In this document: piece by piece, positions 7,132-13,387 of the stretch
How positions within the stretch are numbered: position 1 is the first letter of the stretch
How the letters are laid out: each line of letters opens with the position of its first letter
From: Syntrophomonadaceae bacterium
Lineage (GTDB): Bacteria; Bacillota; Syntrophomonadia; Syntrophomonadales; Syntrophothermaceae
Direction of reading: 5' to 3'
DNA length: 18,358 bases
Assembly: GCA_029907055.1 (NCBI GenBank)
Contig: JARYMO010000006.1
Location: forward strand, 1-18,358
Translations under genes and position numbers: made by a program
Notes under the pieces: generated by a model
The model's input: the letters and a program-made list of their open reading frames with translations, nothing else
Database searches by the model: none
What the model was told of the DNA's origin: nothing

Positions 7132-8145
7132 TCAGCTGGCGGGACAGGTGGTGGTCATGGTGGTGGCTTCCAGGCGTGCCAGGTCGGCGCGCGAGCCCAT
7201 GGCGATGACCGTGTCGCCGGCCCTGATGTCCATGTGGGCGCGGGGGCTGACGATGATCTCGTTGCCGCGGATGATGGCCACGATGATGACGTTCGAATCG
7301 TCGCGGTTCAGGTTGCGCAGCGTGGTATTGACCAGGCTGCAGCCCTCGGGGATGTGCAGCTCCTCGATCTGCACCTCGATGTTGTGACTGGCAAAGAGGG
7401 TGTCGACCAGCTCCACGCTGGCCGGCTTGAGAATGGCGGAGGCCATGCGCTGCCCGGCGATCTGGGCCGGTGCGATGACCCGGTCGGCCCCGGCGCGCTT
7501 CAGCTTGTCCACGGTTTCCTGGCGTTCTGCCCGCGCCACGATGTGCAGGGTGGGGTTGAGCGCGCGGGCGGTCAAGGTGACGAACACGTTGTAGGGGTCT
7601 TCGGAAAGGGCACTGATGAGCCCCCTGGCCCGCTGGATGCCGGCCTCCAGCAACACCTCGTCCTTGCTGGCGTCCCCCACCATGGCCACGATGCCTTGGG
7701 CCTGCAGGTGGGCCACGATGTCGGCGTTCTGGTCAATCAGGACGTAGGGGGTGTTCTCGCTGCGGATGGTTTCCAGTACGCTCAGCCCCACTCTCCCCGC
7801 CCCGCACACGATGATGTGGTTGTTCAGGCCCGCAATCTTCTCGCGCATGACATCTCTCCCCATGATCCTGTAGATCTGTGATTCGATGATGATGCTGACG
7901 ATAGCTCCCAGTGAATAGGCCACCACGCCCACACCCAGCACGATCATCACCATCAGGAAGATGCGGCCGGCCGTGGTCTGGGGAACGATGTCCCCGAAGC
8001 CTGCCGTACTCAGGCTGATGATGGTCATCCAGATGGCATCCAGGAAGGTCCACTGTTCGAAGTACATGAGGCCGAGCGTGCAGGCGACGATGACCGCCAC
8101 CAGGGAGATGAGAGCGGTCACCAACTTGAGTCGCGCTTCCGACAA
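7132..8145 (-). CDS. Two-transmembrane potassium channel with RCK (TrkA-N/TrkA-C) domain
   Basis: A 337-residue protein of the MthK/YugO type. Residues 8-28 and about 62-87 are membrane helices around a pore with filter T47-A-G-F-G-D52 (the usual form is TVGYGD). A Rossmann RCK domain starts at NNHIIVCGAGRVG (GxGxxG at 115-120), with acidic VLIDQNADIV after it. The last 80 or so residues fit the RCK_C ligand-binding lobe. Such channels conduct K+ across the membrane, gated by calcium, nucleotides or cyclic di-AMP; the ligand cannot be read here. The start is TTG at 8145, with GGGAGGGA on the minus strand 4 bases upstream and no alternative upstream of the first helix. A TACAAT -10-like box lies at 8190-8185 (minus). 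Confidence 0.9.
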   Translation of the reverse strand: MSEARLKLVTALISLVAVIVACTLGLMYFEQWTFLDAIWMTIISLSTAGFGDIVPQTTAGRIFLMVMIVLGVGVVAYSLGAIVSIIIESQIYRIMGRDVMREKIAGLNNHIIVCGAGRVGLSVLETIRSENTPYVLIDQNADIVAHLQAQGIVAMVGDASKDEVLLEAGIQRARGLISALSEDPYNVFVTLTARALNPTLHIVARAERQETVDKLKRAGADRVIAPAQIAGQRMASAILKPASVELVDTLFASHNIEVQIEELHIPEGCSLVNTTLRNLNRDDSNVIIVAIIRGNEIIVSPRAHMDIRAGDTVIAMGSRADLARLEATTMTTTCPAS

Positions 8146-8280
8146 GCTATCCCTCCCATCCGGCCCGCGGCCGCGGTTGCCTTCATTGTACCTCCCGAGT
8201 GCAGGGAAGTGGAAGCCTCGGATGCCTGCAGGCCAGTGGTCCTTGCCTTCGGTCCCGAGTTATGAGAAAATTAGGGACAA

Positions 8281-8312
8281 GGGTAAGCCGCCGTGGAGGG
8301 TAGCGGCTACCC
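8281..8312 (+). other. Leader hairpin upstream of the exported repeat protein
   Basis: GGGTA (8281-8285) pairs with TACCC (8308-8312) and GCCG (8287-8290) with CGGC (8304-8307), leaving one bulged A and a 13-base loop. It lies 65 bases before the start at 8378, in what is probably the 5' untranslated region, after a weak promoter-like pair (TTGCCT at 8243, GAAAAT at 8266). I could not match it to a known riboswitch class. It may be a regulatory or stabilising leader. Confidence 0.3.
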
Positions 8313-8377
8313 CGAAAATCGCGCAGCGCGTGCGTATTGATGAGCGTAGACTACATCACGCGAGGAGGGTGACGTTG

Positions 8378-9163
8378 ATGAAGACGCGCAGGTGGGTAGC
8401 CCTGTTGGTGGCCCTGCTGTTCCTGGTGGGCCTGGCAGGCGGCTCGGCGCTGGCGGCTCCGAAGGCCGGCAAAGGGCTGGAGAACTACCAGGCAGCCAAG
8501 GCCAGGGTGCAGGCGCAGGTGCAGGACGAGCAGCAGCAGGAGGAGGAGGCCGTGCAGGCGGGAGCGGTGGGAGCCGGCAGCGGCCAGCACCTTGGTTGGA
8601 GCAAGAATGGCAAGGGGCTCATGGAGCAGGACCGCGACTGTGACTGTGACTGTGACCGTGAGCGGGACCGGGAACGCGACCGGGAATGCGACCGGGAATG
8701 CCAAGACGGGATCTGCAGTGACGGGAGCAACTGCGACCAGACCTGCCCCGGGTGCGGGCGGGCCCTGGTGGGAGTGATTGTCGAGGATGGTTACGATGAC
8801 GGTGCCGAAGGCACTCTCACCATCGACCTGGTGGGCTACCGCGGCCAGGTGACCGTCAATTTCGACGAGGATACGGTGTTCCTGGGCAAGGGCAATGCCC
8901 CCCTCGAGGATGAGCAGGCGCGCGAGGAGGTGCTGGTAGAAGGGGCACGTGTCCAGGTGCTGGTCGACGAGGGCATGAACGCCCTGAGAGTAAAGGTGCT
9001 GCAGGCCTTTCACCCCCTGGGGACAGGCAACGGAGCGCAGCTCGGGGCCCAGGGCCAGGATGACAACGATGACGACGATGACGACAGCGATGACACCACC
9101 GGGAAGCCCGGGCGCGGCAAGGGCGCGTATTCCAGGGTCCACCAGATGAGGGCCTGGAAGTAA
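8378..9163 (+). CDS. Exported protein with Cys/Asp and Arg/Glu repeat and acidic tail, function unknown
   Basis: A 261-residue protein with a clear signal peptide: MKTRRW, a Leu/Val-rich core, and SALA|AP cleavage after about residue 26. Next come a Gln/Glu-rich coil (about 45-57), then residues 85-108, an alternating charged repeat (DRDCDCDC then RERDRERDREC). A Cys-rich stretch follows, giving nine cysteines between 88 and 126, ending CPGCG. Residues about 131-210 look like a small beta domain resembling DUF5666 (VTVNFDEDTVFL, LVEGARVQVLV). The tail is acidic (Asp run about 228-240) then basic. The nine cysteines and acidic runs suggest metal binding outside the membrane, but this is inference. 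The ATG follows GAGGAGGGTGA (8362-8372) by 5 bases. A strong terminator follows, so it is probably monocistronic. Confidence 0.75.
   Translation: MKTRRWVALLVALLFLVGLAGGSALAAPKAGKGLENYQAAKARVQAQVQDEQQQEEEAVQAGAVGAGSGQHLGWSKNGKGLMEQDRDCDCDCDRERDRERDRECDRECQDGICSDGSNCDQTCPGCGRALVGVIVEDGYDDGAEGTLTIDLVGYRGQVTVNFDEDTVFLGKGNAPLEDEQAREEVLVEGARVQVLVDEGMNALRVKVLQAFHPLGTGNGAQLGAQGQDDNDDDDDDSDDTTGKPGRGKGAYSRVHQMRAWK
8630..8701 (+). repeat. Low-complexity hexamer-like repeat encoding Asp-Cys / Arg-Glu runs
   Basis: Within the exported protein gene, tandem GACTGT units grade into GACCGGGAA-type units, giving residues 85-108. The DNA periodicity (6, then 12 bases) is the kind that changes length by replication slippage, so copy number may vary between strains. 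Confidence 0.7.
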
Positions 9164-9183
9164 GACGACCTGGTCATCCACGA

Positions 9184-9215
9184 GGGACGCCCCAGTCAGG
9201 GGCGTCCCTTTTCTT
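9184..9215 (+). terminator. Rho-independent terminator after the exported repeat protein
   Basis: GGGACGCCCC (9184-9193) and GGGGCGTCCC (9199-9208) form a perfect 10-base stem with loop AGTCA, followed directly by TTTTCTT (9209-9215). It is the clearest terminator in the window. Confidence 0.93.
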
Positions 9216-9306
9216 GTGCCCTGGAGGAGGCGAGCCCAGCCGGCTGACTCGGGCGGGCCGCTGCGAGCGCCGTACGTCGAGTAAGTATGACGGGGGCGCG
9301 GAATCG

Positions 9307-9312
9307 TATAAT
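9307..9312 (+). promoter_or_regulatory. Consensus -10 box upstream of the metal chaperone gene
   Basis: A perfect TATAAT at 9307-9312 with no good -35 at 16-18 bases. It would give a leader of about 105 bases before the GTG at 9426, containing the inverted repeat GGCGCC...GGCGCC near 9352-9369. Regulation by metal is plausible for this gene type, but I see no recognisable CsoR or CueR operator. Confidence 0.5.
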
Positions 9313-9425
9313 AGATACATGGAAGCGAAGGCTGGCGAAGCCGGGAAGGTGCGGCGCCGTCCCGGCGCCATGGGGGCGACGGGGCCGCGCAGTTGACGGC
9401 ACCGGAAGCATTGGGGGGTAAACCG

Positions 9426-9635
9426 GTGAGGATCGAGGTATTCAGGGTGCAGGGTATGAGTTGCATGCACTGCAAGGCGGCCATCGAGAAGGCACTGCAG
9501 GCCCTGCCCGGAGTGGCTGAGGCGGAGGTGGACCTGGAGGGGGCCGCGGTGCGGGTGGTATTCGAGGAAACAGCCGTCACGGTGGAGCAGATGAGAGAGG
9601 CCATCGAGGAAGTGGGGTACACGGTCACGGCCTGA
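9426..9635 (+). CDS. Heavy-metal-associated (CopZ-like) metallochaperone
   Basis: A 69-residue single HMA domain with the metal-binding loop G10-M-S-C13-M-H-C16 and the usual beta-alpha-beta-beta-alpha-beta layout (VAEAEVDLEGAAVRVVF, then a helix ending IEEVGYTV). Such proteins carry Cu(I), or less often other soft metals, in the cytoplasm and deliver them to P-type ATPases or regulators. The GTG at 9426 is preferred because GGGGGGT (9413-9419) is 6 bases upstream and the product then begins exactly as family members do; TTG at 9393 would add 11 residues with no function. No copper ATPase or CsoR gene is adjacent. Upstream is the exported Cys-rich protein, ended by its own terminator. Confidence 0.88.
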   Translation: MRIEVFRVQGMSCMHCKAAIEKALQALPGVAEAEVDLEGAAVRVVFEETAVTVEQMREAIEEVGYTVTA

Positions 9636-9699
9636 CGCAGCGGCCCCGGTACGCGCGGGCCCGGCCCGGCGGTGCGTTCCAGGATGTGCACCTTCGTGG

Positions 9700-9705
9700 T
9701 AGAAT
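9700..9705 (+). promoter_or_regulatory. Likely -10 box of the queD operon
   Basis: TAGAAT at 9700-9705 with a weak TTCCAG 17 bases upstream (9677-9682) stands 27 bases before the queD ATG. No preQ1 riboswitch sequence is recognisable in the 97-base gap after the chaperone gene. Confidence 0.4.
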
Positions 9706-9732
9706 CGTAATATCTCACGCGAGGAGGGTGAC

Positions 9733-10110
9733 ATGTTCCGCATCGCCGTGCGAGCGAATTTTGCCGCGGCCCACTACCTGCGCGGCCACCAGGGAGCCTG
9801 TGCGGGCATCCACGGCCACACCTGGGAGGTAGAGGTGGTGGTTCGGGGCCGCGGCCTCAATGAACTGGGCATGCTGATGGATTTCGATGAGCTCAAGCAG
9901 CTGCTGGGAGCGCGTCTGCAGGAGTATGATCACGCGCTGCTCAACGAGAGGGAGGCGTTCGCTTCCCTCAACCCGACGGCCGAAAACCTTGCCCGCCAGT
10001 TGTTCGCGGCGCTGGCGGCAGAGGTGAGGGGTCGGGGTGCCGAGCTGGAGCGGGTGACGGTGTGGGAATCCCCCCGTGCCTGGGCCAGCTACCAGGAAGA
10101 TGAATCGTAG
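9733..10110 (+). CDS. queD: 6-carboxy-5,6,7,8-tetrahydropterin synthase
   Basis: A 125-residue PTPS/QueD-family enzyme converting 7,8-dihydroneopterin triphosphate to 6-carboxytetrahydropterin, step two of preQ0/queuosine synthesis. Zinc ligands are His14 (FAAAHYL), His27 and His29; the catalytic Cys23 lies in C-x3-HGH. That cysteine argues for QueD rather than the folate-type PTPS-III, where it is replaced by glutamate. YDHALLN and the C-terminal WESP motif complete the active site. The ATG at 9733 follows GAGGAGGGTGAC directly. It leads a run with queE (37-base gap) and folE, so the neighbours supply substrate and use the product. Confidence 0.95.
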   Translation: MFRIAVRANFAAAHYLRGHQGACAGIHGHTWEVEVVVRGRGLNELGMLMDFDELKQLLGARLQEYDHALLNEREAFASLNPTAENLARQLFAALAAEVRGRGAELERVTVWESPRAWASYQEDES

Positions 10111-10147
10111 CGGGACTGGAACCTTGCGGGGCAGGGAGGGGAATCGC

Positions 10148-10885
10148 GTGGCCGAAGCGTTCGTGGCGGAGATCATGGAGAGCATCCAGGGGGAAGGATT
10201 ATGGATGGGGTGCCGGCAGGCCTTCGTGCGCCTGTGCGGTTGTAACCTGCGCTGCGCGTACTGTGACACGCGCGGGAGCTGGGGCCAGCACCAGCCCGAA
10301 TGCCAGGTATACCGTGGGTGGGAGGGACAGGAAACGCTGCAGAGGCTGCCCAATCCGCTGGCAGTGGACCAGCTGCTGGGGCTGGTCGAGGGGTTCAGCG
10401 CTCCCTGGGTGGCGGTCACCGGCGGTGAGCCGCTGCTGTGGCCGGCGTTCCTGGGTGAGCTGCTGCCCGCGCTGCGGGCGCGGGGACGCCGCGTCCTGCT
10501 GGAGACCAACGGAACCCTGGGGGACGCGCTGGCCCGGGTCGTGCACGAGGTGGATGTCATCAGCATGGACTTCAAGCTCCCCTCGGCGGTGGGGGAGGAC
10601 CTGCGGGAAACCCATCGCCGTTTCCTCTGCCGGGCGGCGGAACGGGACGTGTACGTCAAGGTGGTGGTGGATGGCGCCACCTCAGACCGGGAAGTACGGG
10701 AGGCGGCGGAATGCGTGGCGGCGGTAGACCCGCTCATTCCCCTGGTGTTGCAGCCGGTCAGCCCGCGGGAAGGAGCGGCGGGCGTTGGCCTGGCCCGGCT
10801 GGGCGAACTGCAGCGGGTGGCGCTGGACGTGCTGGACGACGTGCGGGTCATTCCCCAGCTGCACCGGTACCTGGGAGCCAGGTGA
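10148..10885 (+). CDS. queE: 7-carboxy-7-deazaguanine synthase (radical SAM)
   Basis: A 245-residue radical SAM enzyme converting 6-carboxytetrahydropterin to 7-carboxy-7-deazaguanine. It begins MAEAFVAEIMESIQGEG, the family opening, has the [4Fe-4S] motif C32-NLR-C36-AY-C39-DT (the CxxxCxxC form), TGGEP at 91-95 for SAM binding, then LLETNGTL and a C-terminal LVLQPVSP. The GTG at 10148 is chosen because AGGGAGGGGA (10133-10142) is 5 bases upstream and the N-terminus fits the family; the in-frame ATG at 10100 would overlap queD. It lies between queD and folE, each gap 37 bases. QueC, which would make preQ0 from the product, is not in the window. Confidence 0.95.
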   Translation: MAEAFVAEIMESIQGEGLWMGCRQAFVRLCGCNLRCAYCDTRGSWGQHQPECQVYRGWEGQETLQRLPNPLAVDQLLGLVEGFSAPWVAVTGGEPLLWPAFLGELLPALRARGRRVLLETNGTLGDALARVVHEVDVISMDFKLPSAVGEDLRETHRRFLCRAAERDVYVKVVVDGATSDREVREAAECVAAVDPLIPLVLQPVSPREGAAGVGLARLGELQRVALDVLDDVRVIPQLHRYLGAR

Positions 10886-10922
10886 GGCGGGCGGCACGGG
10901 ACGCGGAAAGGGGTTCGGCAGG

Positions 10923-11480
10923 GTGGACATCGAGAAACTGGAACGGGCGGTCGCGATGATGCTGGAGGCCATCGGTGAGGATCCGCAACGGGAGGGGCTG
11001 CGCGACACCCCGCAGCGGGTGGCGAGGATGTACGGCGAGCTCTTCTGCGGCCTGCAGCAGGATCCGGCCGACCACCTGGAGGTGTTGTTCACCGAGCAGC
11101 ACGACGAGCTGGTGCTGGTGAAGGACATTCCCCTGTACTCGATGTGCGAACACCACCTGCTACCCTTCTATGGCAAGGCTCATGTGGCCTACATCCCCCG
11201 CAAGGGCAGGATGACCGGCCTGTCCAAGCTGGCCCGGGTGGCGGAGGGGTTTGCCAAGCGGCCCCAGCTGCAGGAACGCCTGACCAGCCAGATTGCCAAC
11301 GCCATCATGCAGAAACTGCAGCCCTGGGGGGTGGCGGTGGTCATCGAGGCCGAGCACATGTGCATGACCATGCGGGGGGTACAGAAGCCCGGCTCGCTGA
11401 CGGTGACCTCGGCGGTGCGCGGCATTTTCGAGACCAACCCCGCATCGCGGGCGGAGGTGCTGGCGCTCATCAAGGGCTAA
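10923..11480 (+). CDS. folE: GTP cyclohydrolase I
   Basis: A 185-residue type IA GTP cyclohydrolase, making dihydroneopterin triphosphate for both folate and queuosine. Visible are RDTPQRVARMY near the start, zinc ligands Cys75 and His78 in MCEHHLLPF, GLSKLARV, and the third ligand Cys147 in MCMTMRGVQ. The GTG at 10923 begins MDIEKLERAV as in the family; GAAAGGGG is a few bases further upstream than ideal. Its place after queD and queE points to supply of the 7-deazaguanine pathway, though it would also serve folate. No tetrahydrofolate riboswitch is seen. Confidence 0.95.
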   Translation: MDIEKLERAVAMMLEAIGEDPQREGLRDTPQRVARMYGELFCGLQQDPADHLEVLFTEQHDELVLVKDIPLYSMCEHHLLPFYGKAHVAYIPRKGRMTGLSKLARVAEGFAKRPQLQERLTSQIANAIMQKLQPWGVAVVIEAEHMCMTMRGVQKPGSLTVTSAVRGIFETNPASRAEVLALIKG

Positions 11481-11481
11481 C

Positions 11482-11510
11482 TTGTATTCGCCGGGGCCTT
11501 CATCTACAAT
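11482..11510 (+). promoter_or_regulatory. Likely promoter of ypmA-lepB-surE
   Basis: TTGTAT at 11482-11487 and TACAAT at 11505-11510 are separated by exactly 17 bases and lie right after the folE stop, 38 bases before the ypmA start. It gives the downstream genes a start of transcription separate from queD-queE-folE. Confidence 0.6.
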
Positions 11511-11548
11511 ACAATGGAACAGAAATCCCGGGGATCGGGGGTAGGTGC

Positions 11549-11728
11549 GTGACGAGGGAAGACGGGGACAAGCTCCGCATGATTGCGCACAAGACCTTTC
11601 GTGCCAATGACGAGCTGGTCAGGGTGGTCGACTTTCTCAACAAGACCCTCAAGGACCGCGGGTTGCTCTTCGGGCTGACCAAGGACAGCCGTCAGCAGGA
11701 GATGACCATCAACATTTACGAGCTGTGA
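11549..11728 (+). CDS. ypmA: YpmA family (DUF4264) small protein
   Basis: A 59-residue protein resembling Bacillus YpmA: an N-terminal strand (RMIAHKTFRANDE), then LVRVVDFLNKTLKDRGLLFG matching the family's VDxLNxTLKxxxLxFGL pattern, and a C-terminal TINIYEL strand. Its function is unknown; it is soluble and cytoplasmic. The GTG at 11549 follows a GGGGGTAGGTG stretch. An ATG at 11580 would cut into the first strand. It is followed 19 bases later by lepB. Confidence 0.8.
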   Translation: MTREDGDKLRMIAHKTFRANDELVRVVDFLNKTLKDRGLLFGLTKDSRQQEMTINIYEL

Positions 11729-11747
11729 CTCGGGGGAGAAGGATGCC

Positions 11748-12293
11748 GTGACCAGAGCCATTCGCGAGTTCTTCCAGGAGTTGTTCACCATCGTGGTGAT
11801 TGCCCTGCTGCTGGCCGTGGTGCTGCGGGTCGGGGTGGTGGAGGGCCGGGTGATCCCTTCCGGTTCCATGATCCCTACCATCCACGAGCAGGACCGGGTG
11901 ATGGTGTGCAAGTTCATCTACTGGTTCGAGGAGCCCCAGCGCGGGGACATCGTGGTCTTTGAACCCCCCGAAGAACTCGGGCAGAGCGAGGACTTCATCA
12001 AGCGAGTGGTCGGGTTGCCGGGGGAAACAGTGGAAGTCAGGGACGGCAAGGTGTTCATCAACGGCAAGGCGTTGGATGAGCCATACATCGCCGAGCCCCC
12101 CCAGTACGAGTTCGGGCCGGTGGTGGTCCCCGCCGACAGCCTGTTCGTGATGGGGGACAATCGCAACCGCAGCTTTGACAGCCACATGTGGAACGGGTGG
12201 CTGACCCGGGACCACCTCAAGGGCAAGGCCTTCATGATCTACTGGCCGCTCACCCGCGTAATGCTGTTGGAGCGGGAGGTAGGGCTGACGTGA
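11748..12293 (+). CDS. lepB: Signal peptidase I
   Basis: A 181-residue type I signal peptidase with one N-terminal membrane helix (about residues 12-31) and the catalytic domain outside. Catalytic Ser40 is in PSGSMIPT, catalytic Lys85 in DFIKRVVGLPGE, and the conserved GDNRNRSFDSHMW box is near residue 145. It removes signal peptides of exported proteins such as the one encoded at 8378-9163. The GTG at 11748 follows GGGAGAAGGA; a nearby ATG at 11743 is out of frame. Its TGA overlaps the surE start in GTGA (12290-12293). Confidence 0.95.
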   Translation: MTRAIREFFQELFTIVVIALLLAVVLRVGVVEGRVIPSGSMIPTIHEQDRVMVCKFIYWFEEPQRGDIVVFEPPEELGQSEDFIKRVVGLPGETVEVRDGKVFINGKALDEPYIAEPPQYEFGPVVVPADSLFVMGDNRNRSFDSHMWNGWLTRDHLKGKAFMIYWPLTRVMLLEREVGLT

Positions 12294-13066
12294 GGGTGCT
12301 GCTGACCAACGACGACGGCGTCAATTCGCCGGGCCTGATGGCCCTCAGACGGGAACTGGAGCGTATCGCTACCGTGTTCGTGGTGGCTCCTGACCGCGAG
12401 CGCAGTGGTGCCGGGCACTCCATCACCGTCTTCAGCCCCATCATGGCACGCCGCCTGGAGGAGGGCCCGCAGGCGGTGCCGACCTGGGTCATCGACGGCA
12501 CGCCAGCCGACTGCGTGAAACTGGCTATCAGCGCCCTGGTGAAGGAGCCGCTGGATTTCGTGGTGTCCGGCGTCAACCGGGGGGCGAACCTGGGCCATGA
12601 CGTGCTCTACTCGGGAACGGTGTCGGCCGCGGTGGAGGGGGTCATCATGGGTGTGCCCGCTCTGGCGGTATCGCTCACCTCGTTCAACTACCACGCCGAC
12701 TATTCCTTTGCCGCCCGTTTCGTGCGCCTCATGCTGCGTACCCTCCACCGCAAGCGCCTGCAACGGGACGTGGTGCTCAACATCAACGTACCCGACCTGC
12801 CCCGGGCCGAGATCCGCGGGGTACGCGTCACCAAGCTGGGCCTCCGCCGCTACCAGAACCTGTTCGAGGAGCGCAAGGACCCGCGTGGAAACACCTACTA
12901 CTGGCTGGGCGGCGATGTCATCCGCGAGGCGCAGGAGCCGGACAGCGACGTGGCGGCCATCGAGGACGGCTGCGTGTCGGTGACCCCCATCCACTTCGAC
13001 CTCTCCGATTATCGGCTCATCGAGGAATTCCGCGCGCGGTACGGCCCCTTCCTGGACCTGGTCTAG
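12290..13066 (+). CDS. surE: 5'/3'-nucleotidase SurE
   Basis: A 258-residue metal-dependent nucleotide phosphatase. The metal site is complete: Asp8 and Asp9 in LLTNDDG, Ser39 in RERSGAGHS and Asn96 in SGVNRGANLGHDVLYSGT. It dephosphorylates nucleoside monophosphates in the cytoplasm and is often linked to stationary-phase survival. The GTG at 12290 overlaps the lepB stop by 4 bases and gives the canonical MRVLLTNDDG start, so it is translationally coupled to lepB. The upstream in-frame extension is ruled out because it would run inside lepB. Confidence 0.95.
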   Translation: MRVLLTNDDGVNSPGLMALRRELERIATVFVVAPDRERSGAGHSITVFSPIMARRLEEGPQAVPTWVIDGTPADCVKLAISALVKEPLDFVVSGVNRGANLGHDVLYSGTVSAAVEGVIMGVPALAVSLTSFNYHADYSFAARFVRLMLRTLHRKRLQRDVVLNINVPDLPRAEIRGVRVTKLGLRRYQNLFEERKDPRGNTYYWLGGDVIREAQEPDSDVAAIEDGCVSVTPIHFDLSDYRLIEEFRARYGPFLDLV

Positions 13067-13074
13067 GAGGGAGG

Positions 13075-13329
13075 GTGCCCGTGCTCGCCATCAGCCTTTT
13101 CGTCAACATACTCGCCTTCTGGTTGCTCTTCAACCTGCCCTGGCTGCTGCGCGACCGGCGGCCGGGGGCGGGCGACCCGCCGCAGCGGCAATGGGCGATG
13201 CCGCTGGCGCTGGGGATCGCGCTCACCGTCCTCGATGCCCTGAGGGTCCAGTTCCTGTTGCAGATGGGGGTGCTGGCCGGCCTGGGGGCCCTGATGTACT
13301 GGGGGCGGTCTATTTTCTTGCGCCGCTAG
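13075..13329 (+). CDS. Small membrane protein, function unknown
   Basis: An 84-residue protein with two hydrophobic stretches, about residues 3-24 (LAISLFVNILAFWLLFNLPW) and 42-75, joined by a charged linker (RDRRPGAGDPP), ending RRSIFLRR-like in basic residues. I do not recognise the family. GTG 13075 and GTG 13081 are both possible: AGGAGG at 13065-13070 is 4 bases before the first, while GGGAGGGTG is close before the second. It starts 8 bases after surE and is probably read with it. A membrane hairpin with both ends inside is likely. Confidence 0.6.
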   Translation: MPVLAISLFVNILAFWLLFNLPWLLRDRRPGAGDPPQRQWAMPLALGIALTVLDALRVQFLLQMGVLAGLGALMYWGRSIFLRR

Positions 13330-13335
13330 ATGGGT

Positions 13336-13341
13336 TATAAT
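13336..13341 (+). promoter_or_regulatory. Consensus -10 box upstream of the EF-G paralogue
   Basis: A perfect TATAAT at 13336-13341 lies 46 bases before the GTG at 13388. The -35 region (TTTTCT at 13313-13318, 17-base spacer) is weak. It starts just after the small membrane protein's stop. Confidence 0.6.
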
Positions 13342-13387
13342 TAGTGGGATTTTGAAAACCGTCGCCACGACATGAGGAGGGAACGGA

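Noticed and set aside
6667..7881. 404-codon plus-strand frame spanning dinG and the channel gene
   Set aside because: It combines an out-of-frame dinG segment with antisense of the channel; no start site or domain.
8268..8312. Possible cyclic di-GMP (GEMM) riboswitch because of the GGGACAAGGGTAA stretch
   Set aside because: The required GGGACGCAAAGC segment and the second stem are missing.
8630..8701. CRISPR-like tandem repeat
   Set aside because: The units are 6-12 bases without spacers and lie in a coding frame; this is a low-complexity protein repeat.
8351..9718. 455-codon minus-strand frame across the exported protein and chaperone genes
   Set aside because: It is antisense to two supported genes, a strong terminator and a promoter; composition is shadow-like.
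9636..9732. preQ1 or tetrahydrofolate riboswitch before queD
   Set aside because: None of the known conserved core sequences are present in this short gap.
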